A stretch of 64,000 nt of DNA from Pseudomonas botevensis. Lineage in GTDB: Bacteria; Pseudomonadota; Gammaproteobacteria; Pseudomonadales; Pseudomonadaceae. The stretch is taken from assembly GCF_019145475.1 (NCBI RefSeq), contig NZ_JAHTKI010000004.1:124001-188000 (forward strand), read 5' to 3'. The notes under the pieces were generated by a model. It saw only the letters and a program-made list of their open reading frames with translations. It searched no databases and was not told the origin of the DNA. Positions 48,704-56,596 of the stretch are shown here, piece after piece. A program made the translations under genes and the position numbers. The stretch's first letter is position 1. Every line of letters starts with the position of its first letter.

Positions 48704-49210
48704 ATGAGCGAAATCGACGAACAACTGAGAGAAATCATTCCCAGATTGCGCCGCTTCGCGCTGTCGTTGACCCGCAACGGCAGCAGCGCGGACGATCTGG
48801 TGCAGGCCAGCCTGGAGCGAGCCCTGTCGAGCTGGGGCGATAAACGCGCCGAGGGTGACCTGCGCGCCTGGCTGTTCTCGATCCTGTATCGCCAGTTCGT
48901 CGATGCCCATCGGCGCTCTCGCCGCTACGCGCGGATGCTCGAATTCTTCACCGGCCGCGAAGACACCGAACCCTCGGTCGAACGCACGGTGATCGCCCGC
49001 TCGACCCTGCAAGCCTTCGACCGCCTGCCCACCGAACAGCGCGCCCTGCTGCTCATGGTCTCGGTGGAAGGCCTGACCTATAAGGAGGTCGCCGAGATTC
49101 TCGACGTCCCCACCGGCACCGTGATGTCGCGCCTGTCCCGCGCCCGCCAGGCCTTGCGCCAGCTCAGCGACGGCGAAATCAGCAGCCCTTCTTTGCGGAT
49201 ACTCAAATGA
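48704..49210 (+). CDS. ECF-family RNA polymerase sigma factor
   Basis: 168-aa extracytoplasmic-function sigma factor. Region 2 covers about 10-75 (RRFALSLTRNGSSADDLVQASLERAL; LRAWLFSILYRQFVDAHRR) and region 4 covers about 105-155 (LPTEQRALLLMVSVEGLTYKEVAEILDVPTGTVMSRLSRAR, given as landmark). The stop overlaps the anti-sigma ATG (ATGA). It very probably recognises the two GGAATAA-N14-CGTCTT promoters in the adjacent intergenic region and so controls both itself and the peroxidase-b561 operon. Confidence 0.94.
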   Translation: MSEIDEQLREIIPRLRRFALSLTRNGSSADDLVQASLERALSSWGDKRAEGDLRAWLFSILYRQFVDAHRRSRRYARMLEFFTGREDTEPSVERTVIARSTLQAFDRLPTEQRALLLMVSVEGLTYKEVAEILDVPTGTVMSRLSRARQALRQLSDGEISSPSLRILK

Positions 49211-49959
49211 TCAGCATGCCTCCCAGCGAGCGTGACCTGCACGCTTACGTCGACCACCAACTCAACGATACCGACCGGCGTCTGCTGGACAACTGGCTGG
49301 CCAGCCACCCGGACGAAGCCGCCCGGGTGCGCGCCTGGCAGCAGGATGCCCAGCAACTGCGCGCGGCACTTGGCGGTGCCTTGCAGCAACCGGCCAATCC
49401 GGATCTTGACCCCGCCGTGATCCGCCAGCGCCTCAAACGTCAGTCACGCCGACATCTGGCCAGCGCCGCGATGCTGCTGATTGCGGTCAGCATCGGCGGC
49501 GTCAGCGGCTGGCAAGCGCGGCAGATGACCTTCATGCGCTCGATGGCCCCCATGACCGACGCCTTGCAGGCCTATCGCCTGATCGCTCAGCAAGGCCTGT
49601 TACCGGCGGACTACACGGTCGACAGCAAGGAGGGCATGCAACATTGGCTGGATCGTTACTTCACCCGCGCCATTCGCTTGCCGGACCTGACCGCTGCGGG
49701 GTTCCAGCCAATCAGCGGCCGCCTGCTCAGCACCGATGAAGGCCCGGCGGCGATGGTCACGTACGAGGATCGCGGCGGACACAAAGTCAGCTTCTACGTG
49801 CGCCCGCCAGGACCGAAAAACACCTTTCTGCCCCGAGGCAGCCGCAGCGACGGAGAGTTGCAGGCCGATTACTGGTCCGGCGGCGGCTACAACTATGCGG
49901 TAGTCAGCCCGGTGAACACGCCGGCTGCGCAGCAGCTCCGGCAATCGCTGCAGTTCTGA
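49207..49959 (+). CDS. Membrane anti-sigma factor
   Basis: 250-aa single-pass inner-membrane regulator. The N-terminal cytoplasmic anti-sigma domain (SERDLHAYVDHQLNDTDRRLLDNWL) has no His-x3-Cys-x2-Cys zinc motif. A TM segment lies near residues 83-102, and the C-terminal periplasmic domain is about 145 residues long, presumably the sensor. It overlaps the sigma gene by four bases. The signal is likely oxidative, because the controlled genes are a peroxidase and its putative electron donor; this is inference. Confidence 0.9.
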   Translation: MISMPPSERDLHAYVDHQLNDTDRRLLDNWLASHPDEAARVRAWQQDAQQLRAALGGALQQPANPDLDPAVIRQRLKRQSRRHLASAAMLLIAVSIGGVSGWQARQMTFMRSMAPMTDALQAYRLIAQQGLLPADYTVDSKEGMQHWLDRYFTRAIRLPDLTAAGFQPISGRLLSTDEGPAAMVTYEDRGGHKVSFYVRPPGPKNTFLPRGSRSDGELQADYWSGGGYNYAVVSPVNTPAAQQLRQSLQF

Positions 49960-49985
49960 GTCTCCAGCGGTGTCCCTTGTGGGAG

Positions 49986-50957
49986 TCAAAACCCCACATC
50001 CAGCACCACATTGTCCAGGTAGGTCCCCGCTGGCGGTGTGGTCTGGTCGGTGTAGATCTTCGCGTTGTAATTGAAGATCTGACTGCCGGTGCCCAGGCCA
50101 TTGCCCGGATTGACCTCTGCATCGGTGCTGGCCCGGCGTGCGGCGCCGACGCTGCCCCAGCGCGTGGTGCCGGCGCTTTTGAAGATGTCGTACGCCAGAT
50201 AATTGCTGCCGGAGATCATCTGCCGCCGCCCGCCGACGCTCAGGGGATTCTGCCCGTCGCTCAGGCCCACGGTGTACACGCTGCCCTTGGTGCAAGCCAG
50301 GTTGATGGTCTGCCCGGTAACCGCCGCAAAGGCGCTGACCACCGGCGCGCTGCCGAACGCGATGTTCGGCGCAGTGATGGTGCAGTCGTTGGACACGGTC
50401 AGGTTGACCGTCAGCGTGGTGGTGCCGCTGGCGATGTCGCGCCCCAGGCAAATCCCGCCGATACCGATTCCGGAGCAGTAGTTCCAGTTCCAGAAAATGC
50501 TCAGGGTCTCGCTGTACACTCCCGCCGCAACGTTGCTGCCAAGGGTGGTGCCGAAGTACAGCGGCACGGTTCTCGGCACCGTGCCGCCCAGCAGTCCTAG
50601 GGCGTCGATGATGCCGTTGCGAGCGAAGTCATAAGCGGTGCCACGGGTCAGCGGGTAGCTGGTGCTGTTGTTCGCATAAATCGTGTAGCCGATGACATCC
50701 CCGGTCGGTCCGAGCAGGCCGCTTTGGGTCGATGTCACCGTGGCCCAGAAATGATCGTTGCTGGTCAGCAGCGACAGCAGCGACCCCGTACAACTCAAAC
50801 CACCGTTGAGCGTGGAGCTGGGCTGCGACGTGGTACGCACCGCAATCGAACTGATGGTGCCGAACGCGGCCGGCGTGGTGGTGACCACCGAACACAACGC
50901 CTGCGCCGCTCCCGACCAGCACAGCGCCAGCAACACGAAAACGCGCGCACCGATCAT
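49986..50957 (-). CDS. csuE: Archaic pilus tip adhesin (CsuE/CupE6-like)
   Basis: 323-aa secreted protein with a signal peptide ending at AAQA and two tandem spore-coat-U (SCPU) domains. The first holds LCSVVTTTPAAFGTISSI and the second DCTITAPNIAFGSAPVV with a canonical end NVVLDVGF. Two-domain SCPU proteins cap Csu-type pili and bind hydrophobic surfaces. The ATG at 50957 overlaps the usher TGA (ATGA); a GTG six bases upstream is an alternative. It is the last gene of the seven-gene operon and converges on the anti-sigma gene with a 26-bp gap. Confidence 0.88.
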   Translation of the reverse strand: MIGARVFVLLALCWSGAAQALCSVVTTTPAAFGTISSIAVRTTSQPSSTLNGGLSCTGSLLSLLTSNDHFWATVTSTQSGLLGPTGDVIGYTIYANNSTSYPLTRGTAYDFARNGIIDALGLLGGTVPRTVPLYFGTTLGSNVAAGVYSETLSIFWNWNYCSGIGIGGICLGRDIASGTTTLTVNLTVSNDCTITAPNIAFGSAPVVSAFAAVTGQTINLACTKGSVYTVGLSDGQNPLSVGGRRQMISGSNYLAYDIFKSAGTTRWGSVGAARRASTDAEVNPGNGLGTGSQIFNYNAKIYTDQTTPPAGTYLDNVVLDVGF

Positions 50958-53311
50958 TGGCACACCAACGGCCCGATCAGCGGCACCTGGTCCTGTTGCA
51001 GATCGACAGCAAACCGGGCCTGGCAGGTCGTGCCATCCGCCAGGGTCACGCGCAACGAATTCTGCGCCTGCAGGTTTTCCAGATAGACCAGGCCGTCCCA
51101 GCCGACCACCGTGTGCGTACCACTTTCCTCATGCAGCACCGCGCTGCCCAGCGGCAACTCACGCTGCTGCCCATCCACCAGCACGATGCTCGCGGCAATC
51201 ACCCGGCTCAGGGGAAACTCCAGCAGATAACCGCTGCCACGGCGCACGGCGATCCGCTGCTCGACATTCGGGCTGCGCACATTGGCCGGCAGGTTCAACG
51301 GATCGATCTCGTATTTGCCTCGATAGTAGGCGCTGCTCCACGGCACCAGCAGGTGGCCGTTGCGATCGGTCTGGCCGACCTGCTGATTTTCGTAGCGCAC
51401 CGGAATGTCCGCGTAGCCGTCGGTACTGACCACCACAAAGGCATCGTCGATGCGGTTGGCGGCGAACATCTGGCGATCCATCCACACCAGCGAACCGCTG
51501 GCATCGGCCCAGCGGGTTTCGGCCTCCGAGGTGCCGTAGACACCGGCCTGCAACTGCACCGATTGCAGGCGCCAGGTCACATCGGCCTGGCGGTAATCGG
51601 CGCCGTCACCCTTGGCATAACCGAGGTTGAAGCCCACCCCGCCCTCGCTCGGCACCGCGCGGCTGTAATTGACCCGTTGTTGCGATTGCCCGGTCTTGCT
51701 CCGCTCGCTGCTGATCGCCAGGCTGCCGCGCAGGTCGAACGGGATCACCAGTTGCGCCTGCACCGCCCAGTTGCTGTCGCCGATTTCCCGATTGGCCGAC
51801 AGGTAGAAACTGCTGTTGCGCCACAGCGGTTTGCTCCAGCTCAGGTTAAGCAGCCGCGTGCGGGTATTGTCGGCCGCGCGGATATCGAAGTAGCCGGCAC
51901 CGAGGCTGCCCCAGCGCTCCAGATTGAGGCTCAGGGTCGCTTGCTCACTGCGACGGCTGAGGCTGACGTAAGGGGTGTCGACCACGGTCAGGTCGGCGTA
52001 CTGGTCGCGGCGCTGCAGCCGTTGCCAGGAAAAGCTGTAGCGTTGGGTGGTGTACTGATAGCCGAGACTCAGTTGCTGGCCGGCCTCACCCTCGAACCGG
52101 CTCTGGCTGAGCGCACTGTTGAGCACGCCGAAATTGCCCAACCGCAGATTGCCGCCGAAACCACCCAGCGCCAGCGAGTCGGCAGCTTCGGCGTGGCTTT
52201 CGAAGGTGAAGCTGTCACTCACCCCGTAGCGCAGGCTGCCCGAGGACACCCCCGGCCCATAACTGAAATCCTTCAAGCCGTAATCGCGGCGCAGCGTACC
52301 GGCGGCTACCGAGAAATCGCTCAGGCCTTTTTGCAGCAAGTTGCTGGTGACGTAGAACGGCACGGTGGTCGACACCTGCCGACCCAGCGCGTCGGTGGTC
52401 ACCACCACCGCCTCACCGGCACCGTTGATGAATGGAATATTGGTCAGGGTGTACGGCCCCGGTTGCAATTCGGCGCTGCTGGACTTGTAGCCGTTGATAA
52501 ACAGATCCACCGACGAGGGCACCGCCGCTTCCCCGGCGAACTGCGGCAGCGGATAGGTCACCAGATCCGGACGCACGGCGAAATCCCGGGAAAACTGCAC
52601 ACCGCCCAAACGCACCGAGTTACTCCAGGGCAACGCACCGCTGATCACATCGCCCGCCTCGTAAGTCAGCATCCGCTCGTCATCGGAGTAGCGCCAGGTG
52701 GTGTCGTAGCGCAGATAACCGTTGTTCAGCGTACTGACGGCATCTCCCGACAACGTGCGGCGGTACTGCCCGGTGTTGGACAACGTGCCCCAACTGTCGA
52801 ACACCCGCACTTCGTTCCACGCCGCCAGGTAGCTGCCGGCATCATCGGTGTCGTTGAGGTACAGGTCGTAGTTGAACAACGCGCCGAAACTGCTCAGCGC
52901 CTGGGTACGCGGATAGACCTGGCGGTTGCCGATGAATTGCTCCGGCAACCAGTCCGCCGGCACATCGAGCAGCAACCGCTGACCGACGCTGTCGTAATCG
53001 CTGTGCAGACCCGGCAGGCTGTCAAGATCGACTTCGGCGCCCACCGTATCGGGCAGCTTCATGCCGGTGTCGTGCAATACGCTGGCCGGCAGAAACAATC
53101 GGCCGCCGCGCTGCTCGACCGCCACCACCCGCCCGGTATTCATCTGGTTGACCACCAGCTCGAGAAACAACTGTGCATCACTCACGGCCTCCATGCCACT
53201 GGGGGGCGGCGGCAGTTCGCCGGCCCCGGCTGGATCAACGAACACCAGGCAGCACGCGCCGGTCATGAGCCACAACGGACGCTGAATACGGCGAGCCCAT
53301 CCCGGACTCAT
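50954..53311 (-). CDS. csuD: Archaic pilus outer-membrane usher (CsuD/CupE5-like)
   Basis: About 785-aa FimD/PapC-type usher of the archaic class. Signal peptide (MSPGWARRIQRPLWLMTGACC onward, ending near PAGAGEL), PapC_N-like domain (AQLFLELVVNQMNTGRV), barrel, plug (GPYTLTNIPFINGAGEAVVVTTDALGR) and a C-terminal domain ending in TCQARFAVDLQQD. The start is uncertain: a perfect AGGAGG (53347-53342) is followed after 9 nt by an in-frame ATT, while the first ATG (53311) is 30 nt away. Translation may begin at either. Confidence 0.9.
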   Translation of the reverse strand: MSPGWARRIQRPLWLMTGACCLVFVDPAGAGELPPPPSGMEAVSDAQLFLELVVNQMNTGRVVAVEQRGGRLFLPASVLHDTGMKLPDTVGAEVDLDSLPGLHSDYDSVGQRLLLDVPADWLPEQFIGNRQVYPRTQALSSFGALFNYDLYLNDTDDAGSYLAAWNEVRVFDSWGTLSNTGQYRRTLSGDAVSTLNNGYLRYDTTWRYSDDERMLTYEAGDVISGALPWSNSVRLGGVQFSRDFAVRPDLVTYPLPQFAGEAAVPSSVDLFINGYKSSSAELQPGPYTLTNIPFINGAGEAVVVTTDALGRQVSTTVPFYVTSNLLQKGLSDFSVAAGTLRRDYGLKDFSYGPGVSSGSLRYGVSDSFTFESHAEAADSLALGGFGGNLRLGNFGVLNSALSQSRFEGEAGQQLSLGYQYTTQRYSFSWQRLQRRDQYADLTVVDTPYVSLSRRSEQATLSLNLERWGSLGAGYFDIRAADNTRTRLLNLSWSKPLWRNSSFYLSANREIGDSNWAVQAQLVIPFDLRGSLAISSERSKTGQSQQRVNYSRAVPSEGGVGFNLGYAKGDGADYRQADVTWRLQSVQLQAGVYGTSEAETRWADASGSLVWMDRQMFAANRIDDAFVVVSTDGYADIPVRYENQQVGQTDRNGHLLVPWSSAYYRGKYEIDPLNLPANVRSPNVEQRIAVRRGSGYLLEFPLSRVIAASIVLVDGQQRELPLGSAVLHEESGTHTVVGWDGLVYLENLQAQNSLRVTLADGTTCQARFAVDLQQDQVPLIGPLVCQ

Positions 53312-53386
53312 TAGCGTGTCACGTCCGTCAATGGACTGAATCCTCCTGATACCGCTTTCAACCACTCAACAAAATCTGCGGCGACG

Positions 53387-54175
53387 TCAGCGCGCCGGCG
53401 CGATGCTCTGCACTTGCGCCGCGCCATTGATCCGCCCTTGCAACGCTGGCTGCCCCGCCAGCGGCCCCGGCGCGGGCCAGCGCATCACCGCGCCCGGCAG
53501 CACGTAGCCCAGCAACCCTTCGGCCAGCGGTTTGTCCTGACCGGACTGTTTGATCGCGACATCGGTCAACCGCGCATGTACCGCCCCCTGATTGCGCACT
53601 TCCACATAAGGCCGACCGTCCACCGTGACCGTGCGCCAGCTCAGTTGCGGCAGGCCGACACCCTTGGGATCACGCTGGCGCGTGCTGTCTTCCTTGCTCC
53701 ACAACCCCGCGCCGTAGGCGAACAACGGGACCGAATAGCGCATCTGGAAGCGAATGGCGGCAGCGGTCTTGCCGTCCGCAGCGGCGGGGGCCTGGGCCGA
53801 GGGGATTTCATCGATGATGATGCGGTAGGCCAGCTCCTGCCCCGGCGGCACTTCCCTGGTTCGGGTCAGGCGCACCAGTTGTTTCTGCCCTGGCTCGATC
53901 TTCGCCACCGGCGGGCTGCCGATCACCTCGCGCTGGTTGCGGTACTGCTCCTCGAAACCGTTCTGCGTCCAGCCGAACACGCGGATCTGCAGGTTGGCGG
54001 TTTCGTTGCCGCGATTTTCCAGCCACAGCGCACTGGCCTGCTGATCGGCTTCCAGCACCGGGTCGATCGGCCAGATCAACACCGAACTGGCGGCCTGAAC
54101 CTTACCCGCCCCGCACATGACCAACCCCAGCATCGCGCACCGCACGAGTGATTGCCGTGTCGTGAATGACCCCAT
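53387..54175 (-). CDS. csuC: Archaic pilus chaperone (CsuC/CupE4-like)
   Basis: 262-aa periplasmic PapD-like chaperone. A signal peptide ends at KVQA near residue 29, and the mature protein begins ASSVLIWPIDPVLEADQQAS, which carries the archaic-chaperone Trp-Pro pattern rather than the classical Arg-Leu-type. KQLVRLTRTREVPPGQELAYRIIIDEIP is the conserved strand region. AAGGAG precedes the ATG at 54175. Located between the fourth pilin-like gene and the usher gene. Confidence 0.9.
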   Translation of the reverse strand: MGSFTTRQSLVRCAMLGLVMCGAGKVQAASSVLIWPIDPVLEADQQASALWLENRGNETANLQIRVFGWTQNGFEEQYRNQREVIGSPPVAKIEPGQKQLVRLTRTREVPPGQELAYRIIIDEIPSAQAPAAADGKTAAAIRFQMRYSVPLFAYGAGLWSKEDSTRQRDPKGVGLPQLSWRTVTVDGRPYVEVRNQGAVHARLTDVAIKQSGQDKPLAEGLLGYVLPGAVMRWPAPGPLAGQPALQGRINGAAQVQSIAPAR

Positions 54176-54209
54176 GAACCTGCTCCTTGTCGGCAATTCA
54201 AGCCTCGCC

Positions 54210-54710
54210 TCACCACGACAGTTGCACCTGCAACACGTCGCTGTACGTCCCCCCAGGCTGATTGCCCGGCAATTGCACCTGACCGTAGATCGGCAGGCTG
54301 ATGTTGTTGGCATCGCTGTAGGCCACCGCCACACTCTGGCCTATCCCCAGGCTCTGGCTGTACGCGGCGTCACGAAACAGCGCATAAGCCACCTGCGCGC
54401 TGCCGGTGGTGAGCTGCATTCGCCGCCCGCCGTTGTTGTACTGGCCGCCATCGACAGTCATGTTCAGCGTCACCCCCGGCGTGCATTGCAGTTGCACGCC
54501 ACCGGTGAGCGCCACCTGCACCGTGCTGGTGGACAGGGCCGAACGCGAGCCGAAATTCAGCCCGCCATAGTTCGAGACCCCGCCCACCACCAGGCAGCCC
54601 GGCGTGATCGTGGCGCTGACCTGGAGGCTCTGGCTGGTCACCGCCGCCAGCGGCAACGGCAAACCGGCCGCGCACAGCACCAGCAGCGCCGTAAAGCCAT
54701 GCCGGCCCAC
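54210..54710 (-). CDS. Csu-type pilin subunit (SCPU domain), fourth
   Basis: 166-aa secreted SCPU-domain protein starting at a GTG (VGRHGFTALLVL). Signal peptide ends near PLAAVT. The mature part has VSATITPGCLVVGG, NYGGLNFGSRSAL and the terminal GTYSDVLQVQLSW strand of the family. It starts 4 bp after the preceding pilin stop and precedes the chaperone gene. Confidence 0.87.
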   Translation of the reverse strand: MGRHGFTALLVLCAAGLPLPLAAVTSQSLQVSATITPGCLVVGGVSNYGGLNFGSRSALSTSTVQVALTGGVQLQCTPGVTLNMTVDGGQYNNGGRRMQLTTGSAQVAYALFRDAAYSQSLGIGQSVAVAYSDANNISLPIYGQVQLPGNQPGGTYSDVLQVQLSW

Positions 54711-54714
54711 GGCC

Positions 54715-55251
54715 CTAGAACGTCAGTTCGACAGAGATGGTGTCGGTGTAAGTCCCCGCCGGCAGCCCGGCCTTGCCCACCGCCTGACCGTAAAGGTTCA
54801 CGGTCTGCGCCACGCCGGTGCTGGCGGCGAGGCTGATCACCCCGTCGATCGCCAGCAACTGCGAGTGCCCGGCATCGGTGTACAAGTCGTACGGCACGTA
54901 ATTGGCGACGCCGTCGTACAACGCCCGGGTGCCGCCCGCCGACTGTCCGTCATGGGCACCGGCACGCACCTTGACCGTCGGCGTGGTGCCGGCGGAACAG
55001 AGGATCGACAGCGCCCCGCCGCCGCCACCCAGCACTTGCCCGCTGGCGGTGGTGAACAGGCTGTTGGCGGTGCCGAAGTTCAAGGCACCGAAGTTCAGCC
55101 CCGTGGAGCCGCCGGAGCCATTGACCTGGCAACTGCTGGTCAGAATCAGGCTGGAGGTGATCTGGCCGGTGACGGTGGTGGCGGCATTCACGCTGGAAAC
55201 CAGCGTCAGGCCGAGCAGTGACAAACCGATCCTTGAGGCAATCTTGTGCAT
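54715..55251 (-). CDS. Csu-type pilin subunit (SCPU domain), third
   Basis: 178-aa secreted SCPU-domain protein with an ordinary signal peptide (MHKIASRIGLSLLG, cleaved after VNA). The mature sequence shows SLILTSSCQVNGSG, GLNFGALNFGTA and the terminal GTYTDTISVELTF. AAGGAAGGA precedes the ATG. It differs from its three paralogues in a glycine-rich loop (GGGGG near residue 75). It could be the major shaft subunit, as its pattern is the most regular. Confidence 0.88.
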   Translation of the reverse strand: MHKIASRIGLSLLGLTLVSSVNAATTVTGQITSSLILTSSCQVNGSGGSTGLNFGALNFGTANSLFTTASGQVLGGGGGALSILCSAGTTPTVKVRAGAHDGQSAGGTRALYDGVANYVPYDLYTDAGHSQLLAIDGVISLAASTGVAQTVNLYGQAVGKAGLPAGTYTDTISVELTF

Positions 55252-55270
55252 GGTGTCCTTCCTTTGCGGT

Positions 55271-55804
55271 TTACCAATCGAGCGTCACCGTCAGGGTGTC
55301 GGTATAGACACCGGCCGGTACTGCGCGGGTATTCGCCACCACCGTGCCAAATACCGGAATGGGTATCTGCGCGCCGCTGGTAACAGCGAAATTGTGTTGC
55401 TGGCCGATGCGGTAGCTCTGGCTGCCAGAGGCATCGAGGAACAGTTGATAGGGGAGCGTCTGGCGCCCGTTGCTCAAGCGGCGGGTGGTGCCGTCCCCAT
55501 GGGCGCCGCCGTCGATGGTCACGGTGAAACCGGTCACCGACGGGTTGCAGGCGACGTTGAGCCGGCTGTTGGCATCGTTATCGAGGCTGGCCTTGATCGG
55601 CGCGTTCCAGGTCGGGCCTTGCTGGCCGAAATCGAGTTTGCCGAGATCGCCCACCGGGCTGGCGGGGCTGGAGGAGTTGGTCACTTCGCAGCCGGCAATC
55701 AGCGTCAACCGCGCAAGGATCTGCCCGCTGACCGCCGCTTGGGCGTCTTCGGTGAGCAACAGCAGCGTGCTTGCGGCGATTACCAGCCAATGTCTGCCCG
55801 TCAT
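55271..55804 (-). CDS. Csu-type pilin subunit (SCPU domain), second
   Basis: 177-aa secreted SCPU-domain protein. A signal peptide ends at EDAQA, the mature part opens VSGQILARLTLIAGCEVTN and ends GVYTDTLTVTLDW. AAGGA precedes the ATG. It lies 19 bp before the third subunit gene and 103 bp after the first. Probably a minor shaft or adaptor subunit. Confidence 0.87.
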   Translation of the reverse strand: MTGRHWLVIAASTLLLLTEDAQAAVSGQILARLTLIAGCEVTNSSSPASPVGDLGKLDFGQQGPTWNAPIKASLDNDANSRLNVACNPSVTGFTVTIDGGAHGDGTTRRLSNGRQTLPYQLFLDASGSQSYRIGQQHNFAVTSGAQIPIPVFGTVVANTRAVPAGVYTDTLTVTLDW

Positions 55805-55907
55805 TGCGTCCTTACTCCCTCAGCTCACCCGGCGGATTGCGTACAACCGCGAGTGCCCTCCCTTGCACCACCCACATCCATCGGGTGGCCGATAAAAACC
55901 GCTGCGA

Positions 55908-56429
55908 TCACCAGGTGACCGTCACCTTGACCAGGTCCGAATAGCGGCTGACCCGAGGCACCTCGGCCAGCCGCTCGATCCGCGCGTACAACGGCAGCTC
56001 CACGGTGCCGCTGTCCGGCACCCGGCCGCTGACCGGCACATCCACCACCAACGGAACCCGCCGCGCCGCGTCCTGGTACAACCGATAAGGAATCGGCTGG
56101 CTGCCCGCCTGACCGGCCATGTAGCGCACCTCGCCCACTCCGCCATGCAGGCCGCCGTCGACGCGCATCTGGTACGGCGTGTCCGGATTGCACTCCAGGC
56201 GCGGCAGGCGCTGGTTGGTCAGCGCCGCGCCGAGCGGCCCGGCCGGATCGTCAAGGCGCGCTGTGCTGCCAAAATCGAGCACGCCCAGTTGCTCAATGCC
56301 CGCTTCCCGCTGCTGGCCGATCAACTGGCAGCCGCGTTGCACGTCGACGCGCACCTCCACCTGCAAATCCGCAGCATGGACGGGCACGACAAGCACTGTC
56401 AGCAGCCCCAGAACCGCTCTTGCCTTCAC
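55908..56429 (-). CDS. Csu-type pilin subunit (SCPU domain), first gene of the operon
   Basis: 173-aa secreted SCPU-domain protein starting at a GTG (VKARAVLGLLTVL) 8 nt after AAGGAG. The signal peptide ends near PVHA. Mature features are VDVQRGCQLIGQQ, LGVLDFGSTARL and the terminal SRYSDLVKVTVTW. It is the promoter-proximal gene of the operon, although its divergence from the others suggests a minor subunit. Confidence 0.86.
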   Translation of the reverse strand: MKARAVLGLLTVLVVPVHAADLQVEVRVDVQRGCQLIGQQREAGIEQLGVLDFGSTARLDDPAGPLGAALTNQRLPRLECNPDTPYQMRVDGGLHGGVGEVRYMAGQAGSQPIPYRLYQDAARRVPLVVDVPVSGRVPDSGTVELPLYARIERLAEVPRVSRYSDLVKVTVTW

Positions 56430-56446
56430 TGCCCCACTCCTTGTGA

Positions 56447-56500
56447 GGAATCGTTTTGCTGTCGTTACTGCGTTTCAGACTAGCAACGGTCAACGATTCC
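56447..56500. promoter_or_regulatory. Inverted repeat upstream of the archaic pilus operon
   Basis: GGAATCGTT (56447-56455) and AACGATTCC (56492-56500) are perfect 9-bp inverted arms 36 bp apart, just upstream of the first pilin gene. They may bind a response regulator; the P. aeruginosa CupE operon is controlled by the NarL-type regulator PprB. The core GGAATCGT also occurs in the Roc-type box at 18121. Confidence 0.45.
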
Positions 56501-56596
56501 GCCAGTCGATTGGATCCATGTATCTGCCGGGATATGTTTCGAAAGATTGGCAACACGCGGAATCACGTCGCTGACAAAACCTGTACGTACCCCACA

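Noticed and set aside
50957..53314. Plus-strand open frame of about 785 codons opposite the csuD-like usher
   Set aside because: Mirror of the usher gene with no recognisable family.
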